A DNA stretch of 64,000 nt from Streptomyces sp. P9-A4 (GCF_036634195.1 NZ_JAZIFY010000001.1:4474501-4538500); one strand, 5' to 3'; counted from the stretch's first letter, positions 45,475 to 55,254 are shown. Numbers and translations are program-made. The notes: generated by a model not told the origin, from the sequence alone.

Positions 45475-46077
45475 ATGGCTGGACCCCAGCGCCGCGGAAG
45501 CGGTGCCGGTGGCGGCGAGCGGCGGGACCGGAAGGGCCGCGACGGTGGCGCTGCCGCCGAGAAGACCGCGTACGTTGAGCGCGTTGTCGCGATCAACCGC
45601 GTCGCCAAGGTTGTCAAGGGTGGTCGCCGCTTCAGCTTCACCGCGCTGGTCGTGGTGGGCGACGGTGACGGCACCGTAGGTGTCGGTTACGGCAAGGCCA
45701 AGGAAGTTCCCGCGGCCATCGCCAAGGGTGTCGAGGAAGCCAAGAAGAACTTCTTCAAGGTTCCGCGCATCCAGGGCACGATCCCTCACCCGATCACGGG
45801 CGAGCGTGCCGCGGGCGTCGTGCTCCTGAAGCCGGCTTCCCCCGGTACCGGTGTTATCGCCGGTGGCCCGGTGCGCGCCGTTCTGGAGTGCGCCGGCGTT
45901 CACGACATCCTGTCGAAGTCGCTTGGCTCGTCCAACGCGATCAACATCGTGCACGCGACCGTGGCGGCCCTCAAGGGTCTGCAGCGTCCCGAGGAGATCG
46001 CGGCTCGCCGTGGTCTGCCCCTCGAGGACGTCGCCCCCGCGGCCCTGCTTCGTGCGCGTGCTGGGGCGGGTGCGTAA
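45475..46077 (+). CDS. rpsE: 30S ribosomal protein S5
   Basis: Fidelity protein at the mRNA entry; 200 aa. The double-stranded RNA-binding part has [20 protein letters not shown] and [20 protein letters not shown], followed by [20 protein letters not shown]. The N-terminal ~35 residues are a Gly/Arg-rich extension. ATG after GAGAGAGGTAAATCC. Stop overlaps rpmD. Confidence 0.97.
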   Translation: MAGPQRRGSGAGGGERRDRKGRDGGAAAEKTAYVERVVAINRVAKVVKGGRRFSFTALVVVGDGDGTVGVGYGKAKEVPAAIAKGVEEAKKNFFKVPRIQGTIPHPITGERAAGVVLLKPASPGTGVIAGGPVRAVLECAGVHDILSKSLGSSNAINIVHATVAALKGLQRPEEIAARRGLPLEDVAPAALLRARAGAGA

Positions 46078-46259
46078 TGGCTCGCCTCAAGGTCACGCAG
46101 ACGAAGTCGTACATCGGCAGCAAGCAGAACCACCGCGACACCCTGCGTTCGCTCGGCCTCAAGCGGGTCAACGACGTGGTTGTCAAGGAGGATCGTCCCG
46201 AGTTCCGCGGCATGGTGCACACCGTCCGCCACCTCGTGACGGTCGAGGAGGTTGACTGA
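46077..46259 (+). CDS. rpmD: 50S ribosomal protein L30
   Basis: Small protein (60 aa) with [20 protein letters not shown] and [11 protein letters not shown]...[18 protein letters not shown] overlaps the rpsE stop (TAATG). rplO begins 1 nt after its stop. Confidence 0.96.
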   Translation: MARLKVTQTKSYIGSKQNHRDTLRSLGLKRVNDVVVKEDRPEFRGMVHTVRHLVTVEEVD

Positions 46260-46260
46260 C

Positions 46261-46716
46261 ATGGCGGAGACCAACCCGCTGAAGGCCCACAACCTCCGTC
46301 CCGCCCCCGGCGCCAAGACCGCGAAGACCCGTGTGGGCCGTGGTGAGGCGTCGAAGGGTAAGACGGCCGGTCGTGGTACCAAGGGCACGAAGGCCCGTTA
46401 CCAGGTTCCGCAGCGCTTCGAGGGTGGGCAGATGCCCCTCCACATGCGTCTGCCGAAGCTCAAGGGCTTCAAGAACCCGTTCCGCACCGAGTACCAGGTC
46501 GTGAACCTGGACAAGCTCACCGCGCTCTACCCGCAGGGTGGCGAGGTCACGGTGGCCGATCTGGTCGCCAAGGGTGCGGTTCGCAAGAACCAGCTCGTCA
46601 AGGTGCTCGGCGCCGGCGAGATCACCGTGGCGCTGCAGGTGACGGTTGACGCCGTCTCCGGCTCCGCCAAGGAGAAGATCGCCGCCGCCGGCGGCACCGT
46701 CACCGAGCTCGTCTAA
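46261..46716 (+). CDS. rplO: 50S ribosomal protein L15
   Basis: Late-assembly protein; 151 aa. [20 protein letters not shown], the Gly-rich [10 protein letters not shown] and [20 protein letters not shown] are diagnostic. ATG at 46261; an ATG three codons earlier overlaps rpmD. Followed by an intrinsic terminator. Confidence 0.96.
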   Translation: MAETNPLKAHNLRPAPGAKTAKTRVGRGEASKGKTAGRGTKGTKARYQVPQRFEGGQMPLHMRLPKLKGFKNPFRTEYQVVNLDKLTALYPQGGEVTVADLVAKGAVRKNQLVKVLGAGEITVALQVTVDAVSGSAKEKIAAAGGTVTELV

Positions 46717-46741
46717 GACGACTCGATGGCCTGAACATCCG

Positions 46742-46775
46742 ATCGGGGATGCCTCCCAAAAGGGGCATCCCCGAT
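46742..46775 (+). terminator. Terminator between rplO and secY
   Basis: Perfect 12-bp stem (arms ATCGGGGATGCC and complement) closed by a short loop with a CCC/GGG extension, then TGGTCGTTCC. It separates the r-protein part of spc from secY-adk. Confidence 0.75.
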
Positions 46776-46824
46776 TGGTCGTTCCTAGGGGGGCATGGTC
46801 GCCGGTAAGGTGGCGTCCACTGTC

Positions 46825-46830
46825 TAGACT
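46825..46830 (+). promoter_or_regulatory. Candidate -10 element for secY-adk
   Basis: TAGACT in the 220-bp rplO-secY gap, after the terminator; the -35 is weak. The same TAGACT occurs before infA (49941-49946). Confidence 0.4.
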
Positions 46831-46936
46831 CCGTGCGGTATGCCCGTGCGGATTTGATGACCGATACCTATCCAGTGATTCTTCGAATCTCAAGCCGTCA
46901 CCCTTGACGCCTAGCGCGGGGGTCGCAGGAGGCACC

Positions 46937-48256
46937 GTGCTCACCGCGTTCGCCCGGGCGTTCAAGACGCCCGACCTGCGCAAGAAGCTGCTCTTCACGC
47001 TCGCCATCATCGTGCTGTACCGCCTCGGGGCCCACATCCCGGTCCCCGGCGTCAGCTACGAGGCCGTCCAGCAGTGTGTCAAGCAGGCCAGCGAGGGCAA
47101 CAACAGCCTGTTCGGCCTGGTCAACATGTTCAGTGGCGGGGCGCTGCTGCAGATCACCATCTTCGCGCTCGGCATCATGCCGTACATCACGGCGAGCATC
47201 ATCCTGCAGCTGCTGACCGTCGTGATCCCGCGCCTCGAAGCCCTCAAGAAGGAGGGTCAGGCCGGTACCTCCAAGATCACGCAGTACACCCGCTATCTGA
47301 CGGTCGCCCTCGCCATCCTCCAGGGCACGGGTCTCGTCGCGACGGCGAAGAGCGGTGCTCTGTTCAGCGGCTGCTCGGTGGCGGACCAGGTCGTTCCCGA
47401 CCCGTCCGTCTTCACCATCGCCACCATGGTCATCACGATGACCGCGGGTACCTGTGTCGTCATGTGGCTCGGTGAGCTGATCACCGACCGCGGCATCGGC
47501 AACGGCATGTCGATCCTGATGTTCATCTCGATCGCCGCCGGCTTCCCGGGCGCCCTGTGGGCCATCAAGGAGAGCGGCAAGCTCGCCAAGGGCTGGATCG
47601 AGTTCGGCACCGTCATCCTCATCGGCTTCGTGATGGTGGCCCTCGTGGTCTTCGTCGAGCAGGCACAGCGCCGCATCCCGGTGCAGTACGCGAAGCGCAT
47701 GATCGGCCGGCGCTCCTACGGCGGTACGTCCACGTACATCCCGCTGAAGGTGAACCAGGCGGGTGTGATTCCTGTCATCTTCGCGTCGTCGCTGCTCTAC
47801 ATCCCGGCCTTGATCGCGCAGTTCTCGAACTCCACCGCAGGGTGGAAGACCTGGATCGAAGCCCACTTCGTCAAGGGTGACCACCCCTACTACATCACCG
47901 CGTACTTCCTCCTGATCGTGTTCTTCGCCTTCTTCTACGTGGCGATCTCGTTCAACCCCGAGGAAGTCGCCGACAACATGAAGAAGTATGGTGGCTTCAT
48001 CCCGGGTATCCGGGCTGGTCGACCTACTGCCGAGTACCTGAGCTACGTGCTCAACCGGATCACTTGGCCGGGCTCGCTGTACTTGGGTCTGATCGCTCTT
48101 GTGCCGACGATGGCGTTGGCAGGCTTCGGTGGCGCCAATGCCAACTTCCCCTTCGGTGGGACAAGCATCCTCATCATCGTGGGTGTGGGGCTGGAGACCG
48201 TGAAGCAGATCGAGAGCCAGCTCCAGCAGCGCAATTACGAAGGGTTCCTCCGCTGA
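46937..48256 (+). CDS. secY: Preprotein translocase subunit SecY
   Basis: Core of the Sec channel, ten membrane helices; 439 aa. TAFARAFKTPDLRKKLLFTL, FSGGALLQITIFALGIMPYI, GNGMSILMFISIAAG, RRIPVQYAKRMIGRRSYGGT (cytoplasmic loop) and VADNMKKYGGFIPGIRAGRP are present. GTG at 46937 after AGGAGG. Its stop overlaps the adk ATG. Confidence 0.97.
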   Translation: MLTAFARAFKTPDLRKKLLFTLAIIVLYRLGAHIPVPGVSYEAVQQCVKQASEGNNSLFGLVNMFSGGALLQITIFALGIMPYITASIILQLLTVVIPRLEALKKEGQAGTSKITQYTRYLTVALAILQGTGLVATAKSGALFSGCSVADQVVPDPSVFTIATMVITMTAGTCVVMWLGELITDRGIGNGMSILMFISIAAGFPGALWAIKESGKLAKGWIEFGTVILIGFVMVALVVFVEQAQRRIPVQYAKRMIGRRSYGGTSTYIPLKVNQAGVIPVIFASSLLYIPALIAQFSNSTAGWKTWIEAHFVKGDHPYYITAYFLLIVFFAFFYVAISFNPEEVADNMKKYGGFIPGIRAGRPTAEYLSYVLNRITWPGSLYLGLIALVPTMALAGFGGANANFPFGGTSILIIVGVGLETVKQIESQLQQRNYEGFLR

Positions 48257-48903
48257 TGCGAATCGTCCTCGTCGGACCGCCCGGTGCCGGCAAGGGAACG
48301 CAGGCCGCGTTCCTCGCCAAGAACCTGGACATCCCGCACATCTCCACGGGCGACCTGTTCCGCGCCAACATCTCTCAGGGCACGGAGCTGGGTCTCAAGG
48401 CGAAGGCGTTCATGGACGCCGGCGACCTGGTCCCCGACGAGGTGACCATCGGGATGGCCAAGGACCGGATGGAGCAGCCGGACGCCGCCAATGGCTTCCT
48501 GCTGGACGGGTTCCCCCGCAACGTGGCTCAGGCCGAGGCCCTGGACGTGGTCCTGAAGGCCGAGGACATGCAGCTCGACGCGGTCCTGGACCTGGAGGTC
48601 CCCGAGGACGAGGTCGTGAAGCGGATCGCGGGTCGCCGCATCTGCCGCAACGACAGCGCGCACGTGTTCCACCTGACGTACAACGCTCCGAAGACCGAGG
48701 GCGTCTGTGACGTCTGCGGTGGCGAGCTCTTCCAGCGCGACGACGACTCCGAGGAGACCGTCCGCCGGCGCCTGGAGGTCTACCACACGCAGACCGAGCC
48801 GATCATCGACTACTACCGGGCGCAGAACCTGGTCGTGACGATCTCGGCGCTCGGCAAGGTGGACGAGGTCACCGCCAAGGCGATGGACGCGCTCAAGAAG
48901 TAA
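48256..48903 (+). CDS. adk: Adenylate kinase
   Basis: Converts ATP + AMP to 2 ADP; 215 aa, long form. P-loop GPPGAGKGTQ (about 7-16), the AMP-binding DGFPRN and the LID domain are complete. The LID keeps C..., GVCDVCGGEL but has CRND in place of the CxxC first pair, so the zinc site would use Cys-Asp-Cys-Cys or be lost. ATG overlaps the secY stop (TGATG). A strong terminator follows. Confidence 0.96.
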   Translation: MRIVLVGPPGAGKGTQAAFLAKNLDIPHISTGDLFRANISQGTELGLKAKAFMDAGDLVPDEVTIGMAKDRMEQPDAANGFLLDGFPRNVAQAEALDVVLKAEDMQLDAVLDLEVPEDEVVKRIAGRRICRNDSAHVFHLTYNAPKTEGVCDVCGGELFQRDDDSEETVRRRLEVYHTQTEPIIDYYRAQNLVVTISALGKVDEVTAKAMDALKK

Positions 48904-48916
48904 CCCCTGGTTCGTG

Positions 48917-48970
48917 CGATACGGCCGCGGTGCCCCTCAGGGGCGCCGCGGCCGTATCGTTGTTCTGTTC
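48917..48970 (+). terminator. Intrinsic terminator after adk
   Basis: A 20-bp stem with one wobble (arms begin CGATACGGCCGCGG) and loop TCA, followed by TTGTTCTGTTC. It lies between adk and map, so map needs its own promoter or read-through. Confidence 0.88.
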
Positions 48971-48998
48971 CCCGTACCCGATGGAAAGGCCGCGGCCC

Positions 48999-49847
48999 GT
49001 GCAGATCAAGACCCCCGAGCAGATCGCGAAGATGCGCGAGGCGGGGCTGGTCGTCGCCGCCATTCACGCGGCGACCCGTGAGGCGGCCGTGCCGGGCGCC
49101 ACGACGAAGGACCTCGACGAGGTCGCGCGGAAGGTCATCGCCGACCACGGGGCGAAGTCGAACTTCCTCGGTTACGGCGGCTTCCCCGCGACGATCTGCA
49201 CCTCGGTCAACGAGGTCGTCGTCCACGGCATCCCCGACGACAAGACCGTCCTCAAGGACGGCGACATCATCTCCATCGACGCGGGCGCGATCGTGGACGG
49301 CTGGCACGGTGACGCGGCCTACACGGCCTTCGTGGGCACCGGGCACGCGCCGGAGCTGGTCGAGCTCTCCCGGGTAACGGAGGAGTCGATGTGGGCCGGT
49401 ATCGCGACCATGAAGCTCGGCAACCGCCTGGTCGACATCTCGAAGGCGATCGAGACGTACATCAAGCGGCAGCCGCGGCCGGCGGTCGGCGACCACAGCC
49501 TCGGCCGCTACGGGATCATCGAGGACTACGGCGGCCACGGCATCGGCACCGAGATGCACATGGACCCGCACCTGCTGAACTACGTCTCCCGCAAGCGCGG
49601 CAAGGGCCCGAAGCTGGTCCCCGGCCTCTGCCTGGCGATCGAGCCGATGGTCTCCCTGGGCACGCCTCGGACGGAGGTCCTCAAGGACGACTGGACGGTC
49701 ATCACGACCGACGGCACCTGGTCCTCCCACTGGGAGCACTCGATCGCCCTGACCGAGGAGGGCCCCCTGGTCCTCACGGCGGTCGACGGCGGCAAGGCGA
49801 AGCTGGCGGAGCTGGGTGTGACGGCGGCGCCCGATCCGCTGGCGTAG
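48999..49847 (+). CDS. map: Methionine aminopeptidase, type I
   Basis: Removes the initiator methionine from nascent proteins; 282 aa. Metal ligands appear in order as SIDAGAIVDGWHGDAA (two Asp), GGHGIGTEMH (His), IEPMV (Glu) and SSHWEHSIALTEEG (Glu). GTG at 48999 with GGAAAGG upstream; an ATG six codons earlier (48981) is possible. Streptomycetes often have a second map gene. Confidence 0.95.
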   Translation: MQIKTPEQIAKMREAGLVVAAIHAATREAAVPGATTKDLDEVARKVIADHGAKSNFLGYGGFPATICTSVNEVVVHGIPDDKTVLKDGDIISIDAGAIVDGWHGDAAYTAFVGTGHAPELVELSRVTEESMWAGIATMKLGNRLVDISKAIETYIKRQPRPAVGDHSLGRYGIIEDYGGHGIGTEMHMDPHLLNYVSRKRGKGPKLVPGLCLAIEPMVSLGTPRTEVLKDDWTVITTDGTWSSHWEHSIALTEEGPLVLTAVDGGKAKLAELGVTAAPDPLA

Positions 49848-49940
49848 GAGTACGTTTGAATTTTCTACGGCGTGGTGACTTGCGTAAGGATCAGTTCGGG
49901 TGGGCAGACTTCCCGATTCGTCTTTTCCTGGGGCCTGACG

Positions 49941-49985
49941 TAGACTGATGCGTCGGCTCTCGTGTACCCGTGTGTCCGCACACGG
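49941..49985 (+). promoter_or_regulatory. Candidate infA promoter and short leader hairpin
   Basis: TAGACT (49941-49946) is a possible -10; a hairpin CCGTGTG-TCCG-CACACGG (49968-49985) lies in the predicted leader. The -35 is not clear. Confidence 0.4.
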
Positions 49986-50026
49986 CGGCGGGAGTCGATC
50001 AAGGTAGCCGATTCGAAAGGCGAAGC

Positions 50027-50248
50027 GTGGCCAAGAAGCAAGGTGCCATCGAAATCGAGGGCACCGTGATCGAGTCCCTCCCGAACGCCATGTTCAAGGT
50101 GGAGCTCCAGAACGGTCACAAGGTCCTCGCGCACATCTCCGGCAAGATGCGGATGCACTACATCCGAATCCTCCCGGACGACCGGGTCGTCGTGGAGCTC
50201 TCTCCGTACGACCTGACGCGTGGCCGGATCGTCTACCGGTACAAGTAG
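50027..50248 (+). CDS. infA: Translation initiation factor IF-1
   Basis: S1/OB-fold factor that blocks the A site during initiation; 73 aa. [40 protein letters not shown] and the C-terminal [13 protein letters not shown] are diagnostic. GTG at 50027 with GAAAGG upstream. First gene of the alpha cluster; rpmJ follows after 63 nt. Confidence 0.97.
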   Translation: MAKKQGAIEIEGTVIESLPNAMFKVELQNGHKVLAHISGKMRMHYIRILPDDRVVVELSPYDLTRGRIVYRYK

Positions 50249-50311
50249 ATCTTGCCCGCACCCCGCCTCCGTGCGCGGGTGGTGGCACTGACCCGGAGAA
50301 CCTCACATCCC

Positions 50312-50425
50312 ATGAAGGTCAAGCCGAGCGTCAAGAAGATCTGCGACAAGTGCAAGGTGATCCGCCGTCACGGCCGGGTCATGGTCATCTGCGACAACCT
50401 GCGCCACAAGCAGCGCCAGGGCTGA
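50312..50425 (+). CDS. rpmJ: 50S ribosomal protein L36, zinc-binding type
   Basis: A 37-aa protein, [20 protein letters not shown] at the start, with zinc ligands C11, C14, C27 and H32. ATG at 50312; GGAGAA lies 15 nt upstream. Between infA and rpsM, its standard place. Confidence 0.95.
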   Translation: MKVKPSVKKICDKCKVIRRHGRVMVICDNLRHKQRQG

Positions 50426-50624
50426 CGCACGCCGACCGACCTGCATATCGCAGTTCTTCGCGCGACGCATAGCAATACGTACATACGCAGAGCCCGTCGG
50501 GCCGTGTTCCACGGTTGACGGCACCTCCGGCGGGGGCCGGGGACCCGGACGTACCACTTCTTCACAGGAGTCGGCGGCCGGGAGCGGTTCTGCAGCAGAC
50601 CCCCGAGAACACAGGAGCCATTGA

Positions 50625-51005
50625 ATGGCACGCGTTTCCGGTGTTGACATCCCGCGCGAAAAGCGCGTGGTGGTCGCACTCACCTACGTCTTCGGTATCG
50701 GGCGTACCCGGTCCGAGGAGATTCTCGCCGCGACCGGCGTGAACCCGTCCACCCGTGTCCGCGAGCTTGCCGAGGAAGACCTCGTCAAGATCCGCGAGTA
50801 CGTGGACGCCAACCTCCAGACCGAGGGTGACCTCCGCCGCGAGATCGCCGCCGACATCCGCCGCAAGGTCGAGATCGGCTGCTACCAGGGTCTGCGCCAC
50901 CGTCGTGGCCTGCCCGTCCGCGGCCAGCGCACCAGCACGAACGCTCGTACCCGCAAGGGCCCGCGTCGCGCCATCGCCGGCAAGAAGAAGCCGGGCAAGA
51001 AGTAG
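50625..51005 (+). CDS. rpsM: 30S ribosomal protein S13
   Basis: Head protein at bridge B1; 126 aa. [37 protein letters not shown], and the C-terminal [20 protein letters not shown] are typical. ATG after CAGGAGCC. The preceding 199-bp gap holds GC-rich sequence but no convincing promoter. Confidence 0.97.
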   Translation: MARVSGVDIPREKRVVVALTYVFGIGRTRSEEILAATGVNPSTRVRELAEEDLVKIREYVDANLQTEGDLRREIAADIRRKVEIGCYQGLRHRRGLPVRGQRTSTNARTRKGPRRAIAGKKKPGKK

Positions 51006-51071
51006 TCCTCAGCGGACGCTTGACCAAGCGGTCTTCGCTGTAGGACCGACCACCTCCCGTAGGAGATATAG

Positions 51072-51476
51072 ATGCCCCCCAAGGGTCGTCAGGGCGCTGC
51101 CAAGAAGGTGCGCCGCAAGGAAAAGAAGAACGTCGCTCACGGCCACGCGCACATCAAGAGCACGTTCAACAACACGATCGTCTCGATCACGGACCCCTCG
51201 GGCAACGTGATCTCCTGGGCCTCCGCCGGCCACGTCGGCTTCAAGGGCTCGCGCAAGTCCACCCCCTTCGCCGCGCAGATGGCCGCCGAGTCGGCCGCCC
51301 GCCGCGCGCAGGAGCACGGCATGCGCAAGGTCGACGTCTTCGTCAAGGGTCCCGGCTCCGGCCGTGAGACCGCGATCCGCTCCCTCCAGGCCACGGGCCT
51401 CGAGGTCGGTTCGATCCAGGACGTCACCCCCACGCCGCACAACGGCTGCCGTCCCCCCAAGCGCCGCCGCGTCTGA
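51072..51476 (+). CDS. rpsK: 30S ribosomal protein S11
   Basis: Platform protein near the E-site mRNA; 134 aa. [40 protein letters not shown] and the C-terminal [18 protein letters not shown] are diagnostic. ATG after AGGAGATATAG. Here rpoA follows directly; rpsD is not between them. Confidence 0.97.
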   Translation: MPPKGRQGAAKKVRRKEKKNVAHGHAHIKSTFNNTIVSITDPSGNVISWASAGHVGFKGSRKSTPFAAQMAAESAARRAQEHGMRKVDVFVKGPGSGRETAIRSLQATGLEVGSIQDVTPTPHNGCRPPKRRRV

Positions 51477-51503
51477 CGCTCCGGCTGCTTGACCAGGGAA
51501 TTT

Positions 51504-51538
51504 CGGGCGGTGCGTCCCCTTTGGGGGCGTACCGCCCG
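51504..51538 (+). other. Hairpin between rpsK and rpoA
   Basis: Stem of about 16 bp with a wobble (arms CGGGCGGTGCGTCCCC and GGGGGCGTACCGCCCG) and a TTT loop in the 130-bp gap. No T-tract; it sits where rpsD lies in other bacteria. Confidence 0.5.
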
Positions 51539-51606
51539 TACCCTTGCATACGTAGTACCCGTCGGGCGTCAAATAGTGGGCGTCCTCGACTGAAGGAATC
51601 ACAGAC

Positions 51607-52629
51607 ATGCTGATCGCTCAGCGTCCGTCGCTGACCGAAGAGGTCGTCGACGAGTTCCGCTCCCGGTTCGTCATCGAGCCGCTGGAGCCGGGCTTCGGCT
51701 ACACCCTCGGCAACTCCCTCCGCCGCACCCTCCTCTCGTCGATCCCCGGCGCTGCTGTCACCAGCATCCGCATCGACGGTGTCCTGCACGAGTTCACCAC
51801 CGTGCCGGGCGTCAAGGAGGACGTGACCGACCTCATCCTCAACATCAAGCAGCTGGTCGTCTCCTCGGAGCACGACGAGCCCGTCGTGATGTACCTGCGC
51901 AAGCAGGGCCCGGGTCTGGTCACCGCCGCCGACATCGCGCCCCCGGCCGGTGTCGAGGTGCACAACCCCGACCTCGTCCTCGCCACGCTCAACGGCAAGG
52001 GCAAGCTGGAGATGGAGCTGACCGTCGAGCGCGGTCGCGGCTACGTCTCCGCCGTGCAGAACAAGCAGGTGGGCCAGGAGATCGGCCGTATCCCGATCGA
52101 CTCCATCTACTCCCCGGTGCTCAAGGTCACGTACAAGGTCGAGGCGACCCGTGTCGAGCAGCGCACCGACTTCGACAAGCTGATCGTCGACGTCGAGACC
52201 AAGCAGGCCATGCGCCCGCGTGACGCCATGGCGTCCGCCGGCAAGACCCTGGTCGAGCTGTTCGGTCTGGCGCGCGAGCTCAACATCGACGCCGAGGGCA
52301 TCGACATGGGCCCGTCCCCCACGGACGCCGCCCTGGCCGCCGACCTCGCGCTGCCGATCGAGGAGCTCGAGCTCACCGTTCGTTCGTACAACTGCCTCAA
52401 GCGCGAGGGCATCCACTCCGTGGGTGAGCTCGTGGCGCGCTCCGAGGCCGACCTGCTCGACATCCGCAACTTCGGTGCGAAGTCGATCGACGAGGTCAAG
52501 GCGAAGCTGGCCGGTATGGGCCTCGCGCTGAAGGACTCGCCTCCCGGCTTCGACCCGACCGCCGCCGCGGACGCCTTCGGCGCCGACGACGACGCGGACG
52601 CGGGCTTCGTCGAGACCGAGCAGTACTAA
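51607..52629 (+). CDS. rpoA: DNA-directed RNA polymerase subunit alpha
   Basis: Assembly platform of RNA polymerase; 340 aa. The N-terminal dimer domain has [20 protein letters not shown] and [20 protein letters not shown]. The C-terminal UP-element/activator-binding domain has [20 protein letters not shown] and [20 protein letters not shown]. An acidic tail ([12 protein letters not shown]) follows. ATG after GAAGGAATCACAGAC. Confidence 0.98.
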   Translation: MLIAQRPSLTEEVVDEFRSRFVIEPLEPGFGYTLGNSLRRTLLSSIPGAAVTSIRIDGVLHEFTTVPGVKEDVTDLILNIKQLVVSSEHDEPVVMYLRKQGPGLVTAADIAPPAGVEVHNPDLVLATLNGKGKLEMELTVERGRGYVSAVQNKQVGQEIGRIPIDSIYSPVLKVTYKVEATRVEQRTDFDKLIVDVETKQAMRPRDAMASAGKTLVELFGLARELNIDAEGIDMGPSPTDAALAADLALPIEELELTVRSYNCLKREGIHSVGELVARSEADLLDIRNFGAKSIDEVKAKLAGMGLALKDSPPGFDPTAAADAFGADDDADAGFVETEQY

Positions 52630-52675
52630 GAGCTCGGGCCTCACGGTCCGTACCAGGGTGCGGGTGCGCTGTGCT

Positions 52676-52729
52676 TGATCGCGCAGTTCCCCGCGCCCCT
52701 TCCGGGCGCCCCTTCGGGGGCAGTCCGGA
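52676..52729 (+). repeat. GC-rich intergenic repeat element between rpoA and rplQ
   Basis: TGATCGCGCAGTTCCCCGCG and the following CCCCT resemble a short sequence I recall as scattered many times through Streptomyces intergenic regions. A GCCCC-TTC-GGGGGC hairpin follows. Copies elsewhere cannot be checked from this window. Confidence 0.4.
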
Positions 52730-52807
52730 TCTTCGACGGGTATCCGCCCGCTCGGACACTGTCATCGGTACCTCATACGGCCGGTGCAGATCACAAGGAG
52801 AAACACC

Positions 52808-53278
52808 ATGCCGCGTCCCGCGAAGGGTGCCCGCCTCGGCGGTTCCGCCGCGCACGAGAAGCTGCTCCTCGCCAACCTGGCGAAGTCGCTCTTCGAGCAC
52901 GGCCGCATCACCACGACCGAGGCCAAGGCCCGTCGCCTGCGTCCGGTCGCCGAGCGCCTGATCACCAAGGCGAAGAAGGGCGACATCCACAACCGTCGCC
53001 TGGTGCTGCAGACGATCACCGACAAGGGCATCGTCCACACCCTCTTCACCGAGATCGCCCCGCGTTACTCGGAGCGTCCGGGTGGTTACACCCGTATCAC
53101 CAAGATCGGCAACCGTCGTGGCGACAACGCCCCGATGGCCGTGATCGAGCTGGTCGAGGGCGAGATCGCCAAGAAGGCGACCGTCGCCGAGGCCGAGGCC
53201 GCCACCGTGCGCGCCGTCAAGGAGGCCGACGCGGCCGCCGAGGCTCCGGCCGAGACCGTCGAGGACTCGGCCAAGTAA
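52808..53278 (+). CDS. rplQ: 50S ribosomal protein L17
   Basis: Tunnel-exit protein; 156 aa. [40 protein letters not shown] and [20 protein letters not shown] are diagnostic. The C-terminal ~40 residues are an Ala/Glu-rich extension seen in actinobacteria. ATG at 52808 after AAGGAGAAACACC. Terminator follows. Confidence 0.97.
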   Translation: MPRPAKGARLGGSAAHEKLLLANLAKSLFEHGRITTTEAKARRLRPVAERLITKAKKGDIHNRRLVLQTITDKGIVHTLFTEIAPRYSERPGGYTRITKIGNRRGDNAPMAVIELVEGEIAKKATVAEAEAATVRAVKEADAAAEAPAETVEDSAK

Positions 53279-53323
53279 GACGCCTTGAAGGACGCGTGAG
53301 CGTTCTTCGGACGTTTCTCGTGA

Positions 53324-53355
53324 GCGGGCCCGTACCCCCTGGGGTGCGGGCCCGT
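53324..53355 (+). terminator. Terminator after rplQ
   Basis: A 15-bp stem with two wobbles (arms GCGGGCCCGTACCCC and GGGGTGCGGGCCCGT), loop CT, then TCCCGTGTGTTT. It ends the alpha cluster just before truA. Confidence 0.75.
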
Positions 53356-53381
53356 TCCCGTGTGTTTGAGAGGATCTCCGC

Positions 53382-54239
53382 GTGAGCGATGACGTGCAGG
53401 ACGGGTTCGTACGGGTTCGGCTTGACCTGTCGTACGACGGCAAGGACTTCTCCGGCTGGGCCAAGCAGGCCGGCGGGCGGCGGACGGTGCAGGGGGACAT
53501 CGAGGACGCCCTGCGGACCGTGACCCGGTCCAAGGAGACGTACGAGCTGACCGTGGCCGGCCGCACCGACTCCGGGGTGCACGCGCGCGGCCAGGTCGCC
53601 CATGTCGACCTGCCGGCCGAGCTGTGGGCCGAGCACCGCGACAAGCTGCTCAGGCGGCTCGCGGGGCGCCTCTCCCACGACGTACGGGTGTGGTCCCTGA
53701 CCGAGGCCCCCAGCGGCTTCAACGCGCGGTTCTCCGCGATCTGGCGCCGCTACGCCTACCGCGTCACCGACAACCCCGGCGGGGTCGACCCGCTGCTGCG
53801 CGGCCACGTCCTGTGGCACGACTGGGCCCTCGACATGGACGCCATGAACGAGGCCGCCGCCGCGCTCGTCGGCGAGCACGACTTCGCCGCGTACTGCAAG
53901 CGGCGCGAGGGCGCCACCACCATCCGCACCCTCCAGGAGCTGCGCTGGGAGCGGCGGCCCGACGGTGTGATGGAAGCCACCGTGAAGGCGGACGCCTTCT
54001 GCCACAACATGGTCCGCTCGCTCGTCGGCGCCCTGCTGTTCGTCGGCGACGGGCACCGGCCGGTGGACTGGCCGGGCAAGGTCCTGGCGGCGGGGGTGCG
54101 GGACTCGGCCGTGCACGTCGTACGGCCGCACGGGCTCACCCTCGAAGAGGTGGGCTACCCCGCCGACGAGCTCCTGGCCGCCCGGAACCTGGAGGCCAGG
54201 AACAAGCGGTCACTCCCCGGGAGCGCCGGCTGCTGCTGA
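53382..54239 (+). CDS. truA: tRNA pseudouridine(38-40) synthase
   Basis: Makes pseudouridine at positions 38-40 of tRNA anticodon stems; 285 aa. [20 protein letters not shown] starts the fold, and the catalytic Asp lies in [39 protein letters not shown] and [20 protein letters not shown] complete the motifs. GTG start after GAGAGGATCTCC. The 3' end overlaps the convergent gene by 30 bp. Confidence 0.95.
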   Translation: MSDDVQDGFVRVRLDLSYDGKDFSGWAKQAGGRRTVQGDIEDALRTVTRSKETYELTVAGRTDSGVHARGQVAHVDLPAELWAEHRDKLLRRLAGRLSHDVRVWSLTEAPSGFNARFSAIWRRYAYRVTDNPGGVDPLLRGHVLWHDWALDMDAMNEAAAALVGEHDFAAYCKRREGATTIRTLQELRWERRPDGVMEATVKADAFCHNMVRSLVGALLFVGDGHRPVDWPGKVLAAGVRDSAVHVVRPHGLTLEEVGYPADELLAARNLEARNKRSLPGSAGCC

Positions 54240-55205
54240 GGCCTGGGAGCGGCCCCGGGCGTAGATCTGGTTGAAGGTGAAGGTGCCCAGGTCGTCGCTG
54301 GCCTGGAAGACCGCCTTGTCGGCCTTGGTGACCTTCTTGCCGTCGGCGAAGCCGGCCTGGGTGAAGTACGCGTAGCGGCCGACCGCGTTCGAGCGGCGCA
54401 GACAGACCGTGGCGTGGCAGAAGTCAGCCACGCCGGCCCCGGCCAGCGGGGAGACGCCGCCGGTGGCCTGGCTCTTCGCCTTGAGGGCCGCGGCCTCCGA
54501 GGGGAAGACGGCGACGCCGACCGTGATCGCCACGCCGTCCTTCACATAGGTGGCGCGGAGCACCCGTTGGCAGCCGTTGTTCTTCAGGACGGTCCCGAGA
54601 CCGCCCTGGGTGACGGCCGCGCAGTTCGTCGTGGCCGAGGTCGCGCCCTTCTTGTAGGGGCGCTTGTTCATCGTGAGCTTCTTGCCCGGGAAGAGGCCCT
54701 CCGCGCTCAGCGGGGCCTTGTCCTTCTTCGGGTCCGAGATGTAGTCCTTCGGGTTCGGCGGGGGCGGCGGCGCCACCGACGAGAAGGTCGGCTCGGGGGT
54801 GGGGGAGGCGGTGGGGGCGGCCGTGCCGGTGGGCCCCCCGGCGGTCCCGGCCTCGTCGTTCTTCTTGCCGCTCGCCACCACGGCGGTGGCGACGATCGCG
54901 CCGACGACGACCGCGGCCACCGCGCCGCCGCCGATCATCAGCCAGCGCTTGCGCCGGTTACGGGAGGCCGAGGCATCGGCCAGGGCGCCCCAGTCGGGGG
55001 TGCTCCCGCCGTCCTGGGCGCCCGGGAAGGGGTCCGGCTGCCCGCCGCCGTATCCGGGCTGCCCGCCGTGGCCCTGCTGCGGTCCGTGGCCGGGCCGGCC
55101 GCCGTACCCGGGCTGCTGCCCGTACCCCTGCGGCGGCTGTCCGCCGTACCCCTGCTGCCCCTGCTGCTGCGGCTCTTGCGGCCACTGCGGTCCCCCAAAG
55201 CTCAT
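54210..55205 (-). CDS. Hypothetical membrane protein with Gln/Gly/Pro-rich N-terminus
   Basis: Single-pass membrane protein of 331 aa. Residues 5-60 are Gln/Gly/Pro/Tyr-rich low complexity ([20 protein letters not shown]). A basic NRRKRW stop-transfer precedes one membrane helix (about 87-110). A Thr/Pro-rich linker follows ([20 protein letters not shown]). The extracellular domain has four Cys ([20 protein letters not shown]) likely to make disulfides. Such proteins are common in Streptomyces with no known function. TAGGAT ends 7 nt before the ATG: probably leaderless. Confidence 0.75.
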   Translation of the reverse strand: MSFGGPQWPQEPQQQGQQGYGGQPPQGYGQQPGYGGRPGHGPQQGHGGQPGYGGGQPDPFPGAQDGGSTPDWGALADASASRNRRKRWLMIGGGAVAAVVVGAIVATAVVASGKKNDEAGTAGGPTGTAAPTASPTPEPTFSSVAPPPPPNPKDYISDPKKDKAPLSAEGLFPGKKLTMNKRPYKKGATSATTNCAAVTQGGLGTVLKNNGCQRVLRATYVKDGVAITVGVAVFPSEAAALKAKSQATGGVSPLAGAGVADFCHATVCLRRSNAVGRYAYFTQAGFADGKKVTKADKAVFQASDDLGTFTFNQIYARGRSQASAAAGAPGE

Positions 55206-55212
55206 GCCGCGC

Positions 55213-55218
55213 ATCCTA
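55213..55218 (-). promoter_or_regulatory. Leaderless -10 element of the Gln/Gly-rich gene
   Basis: TAGGAT on the minus strand ends 7 nt before the ATG. Back to back with the ABC-F promoter in a 56-bp divergent spacer. Confidence 0.5.
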
Positions 55219-55224
55219 AACCGG

Positions 55225-55254
55225 TTGGGCCCGGCCGACGCGGGCGGCGACAAT
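55225..55254 (+). promoter_or_regulatory. Promoter of the ABC-F gene, leaderless
   Basis: TTGGGC (55225-55230), 18-bp spacer, GACAAT (55249-55254), then 7 nt to the ATG at 55262. Both boxes and the distance support a leaderless transcript. Confidence 0.55.
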
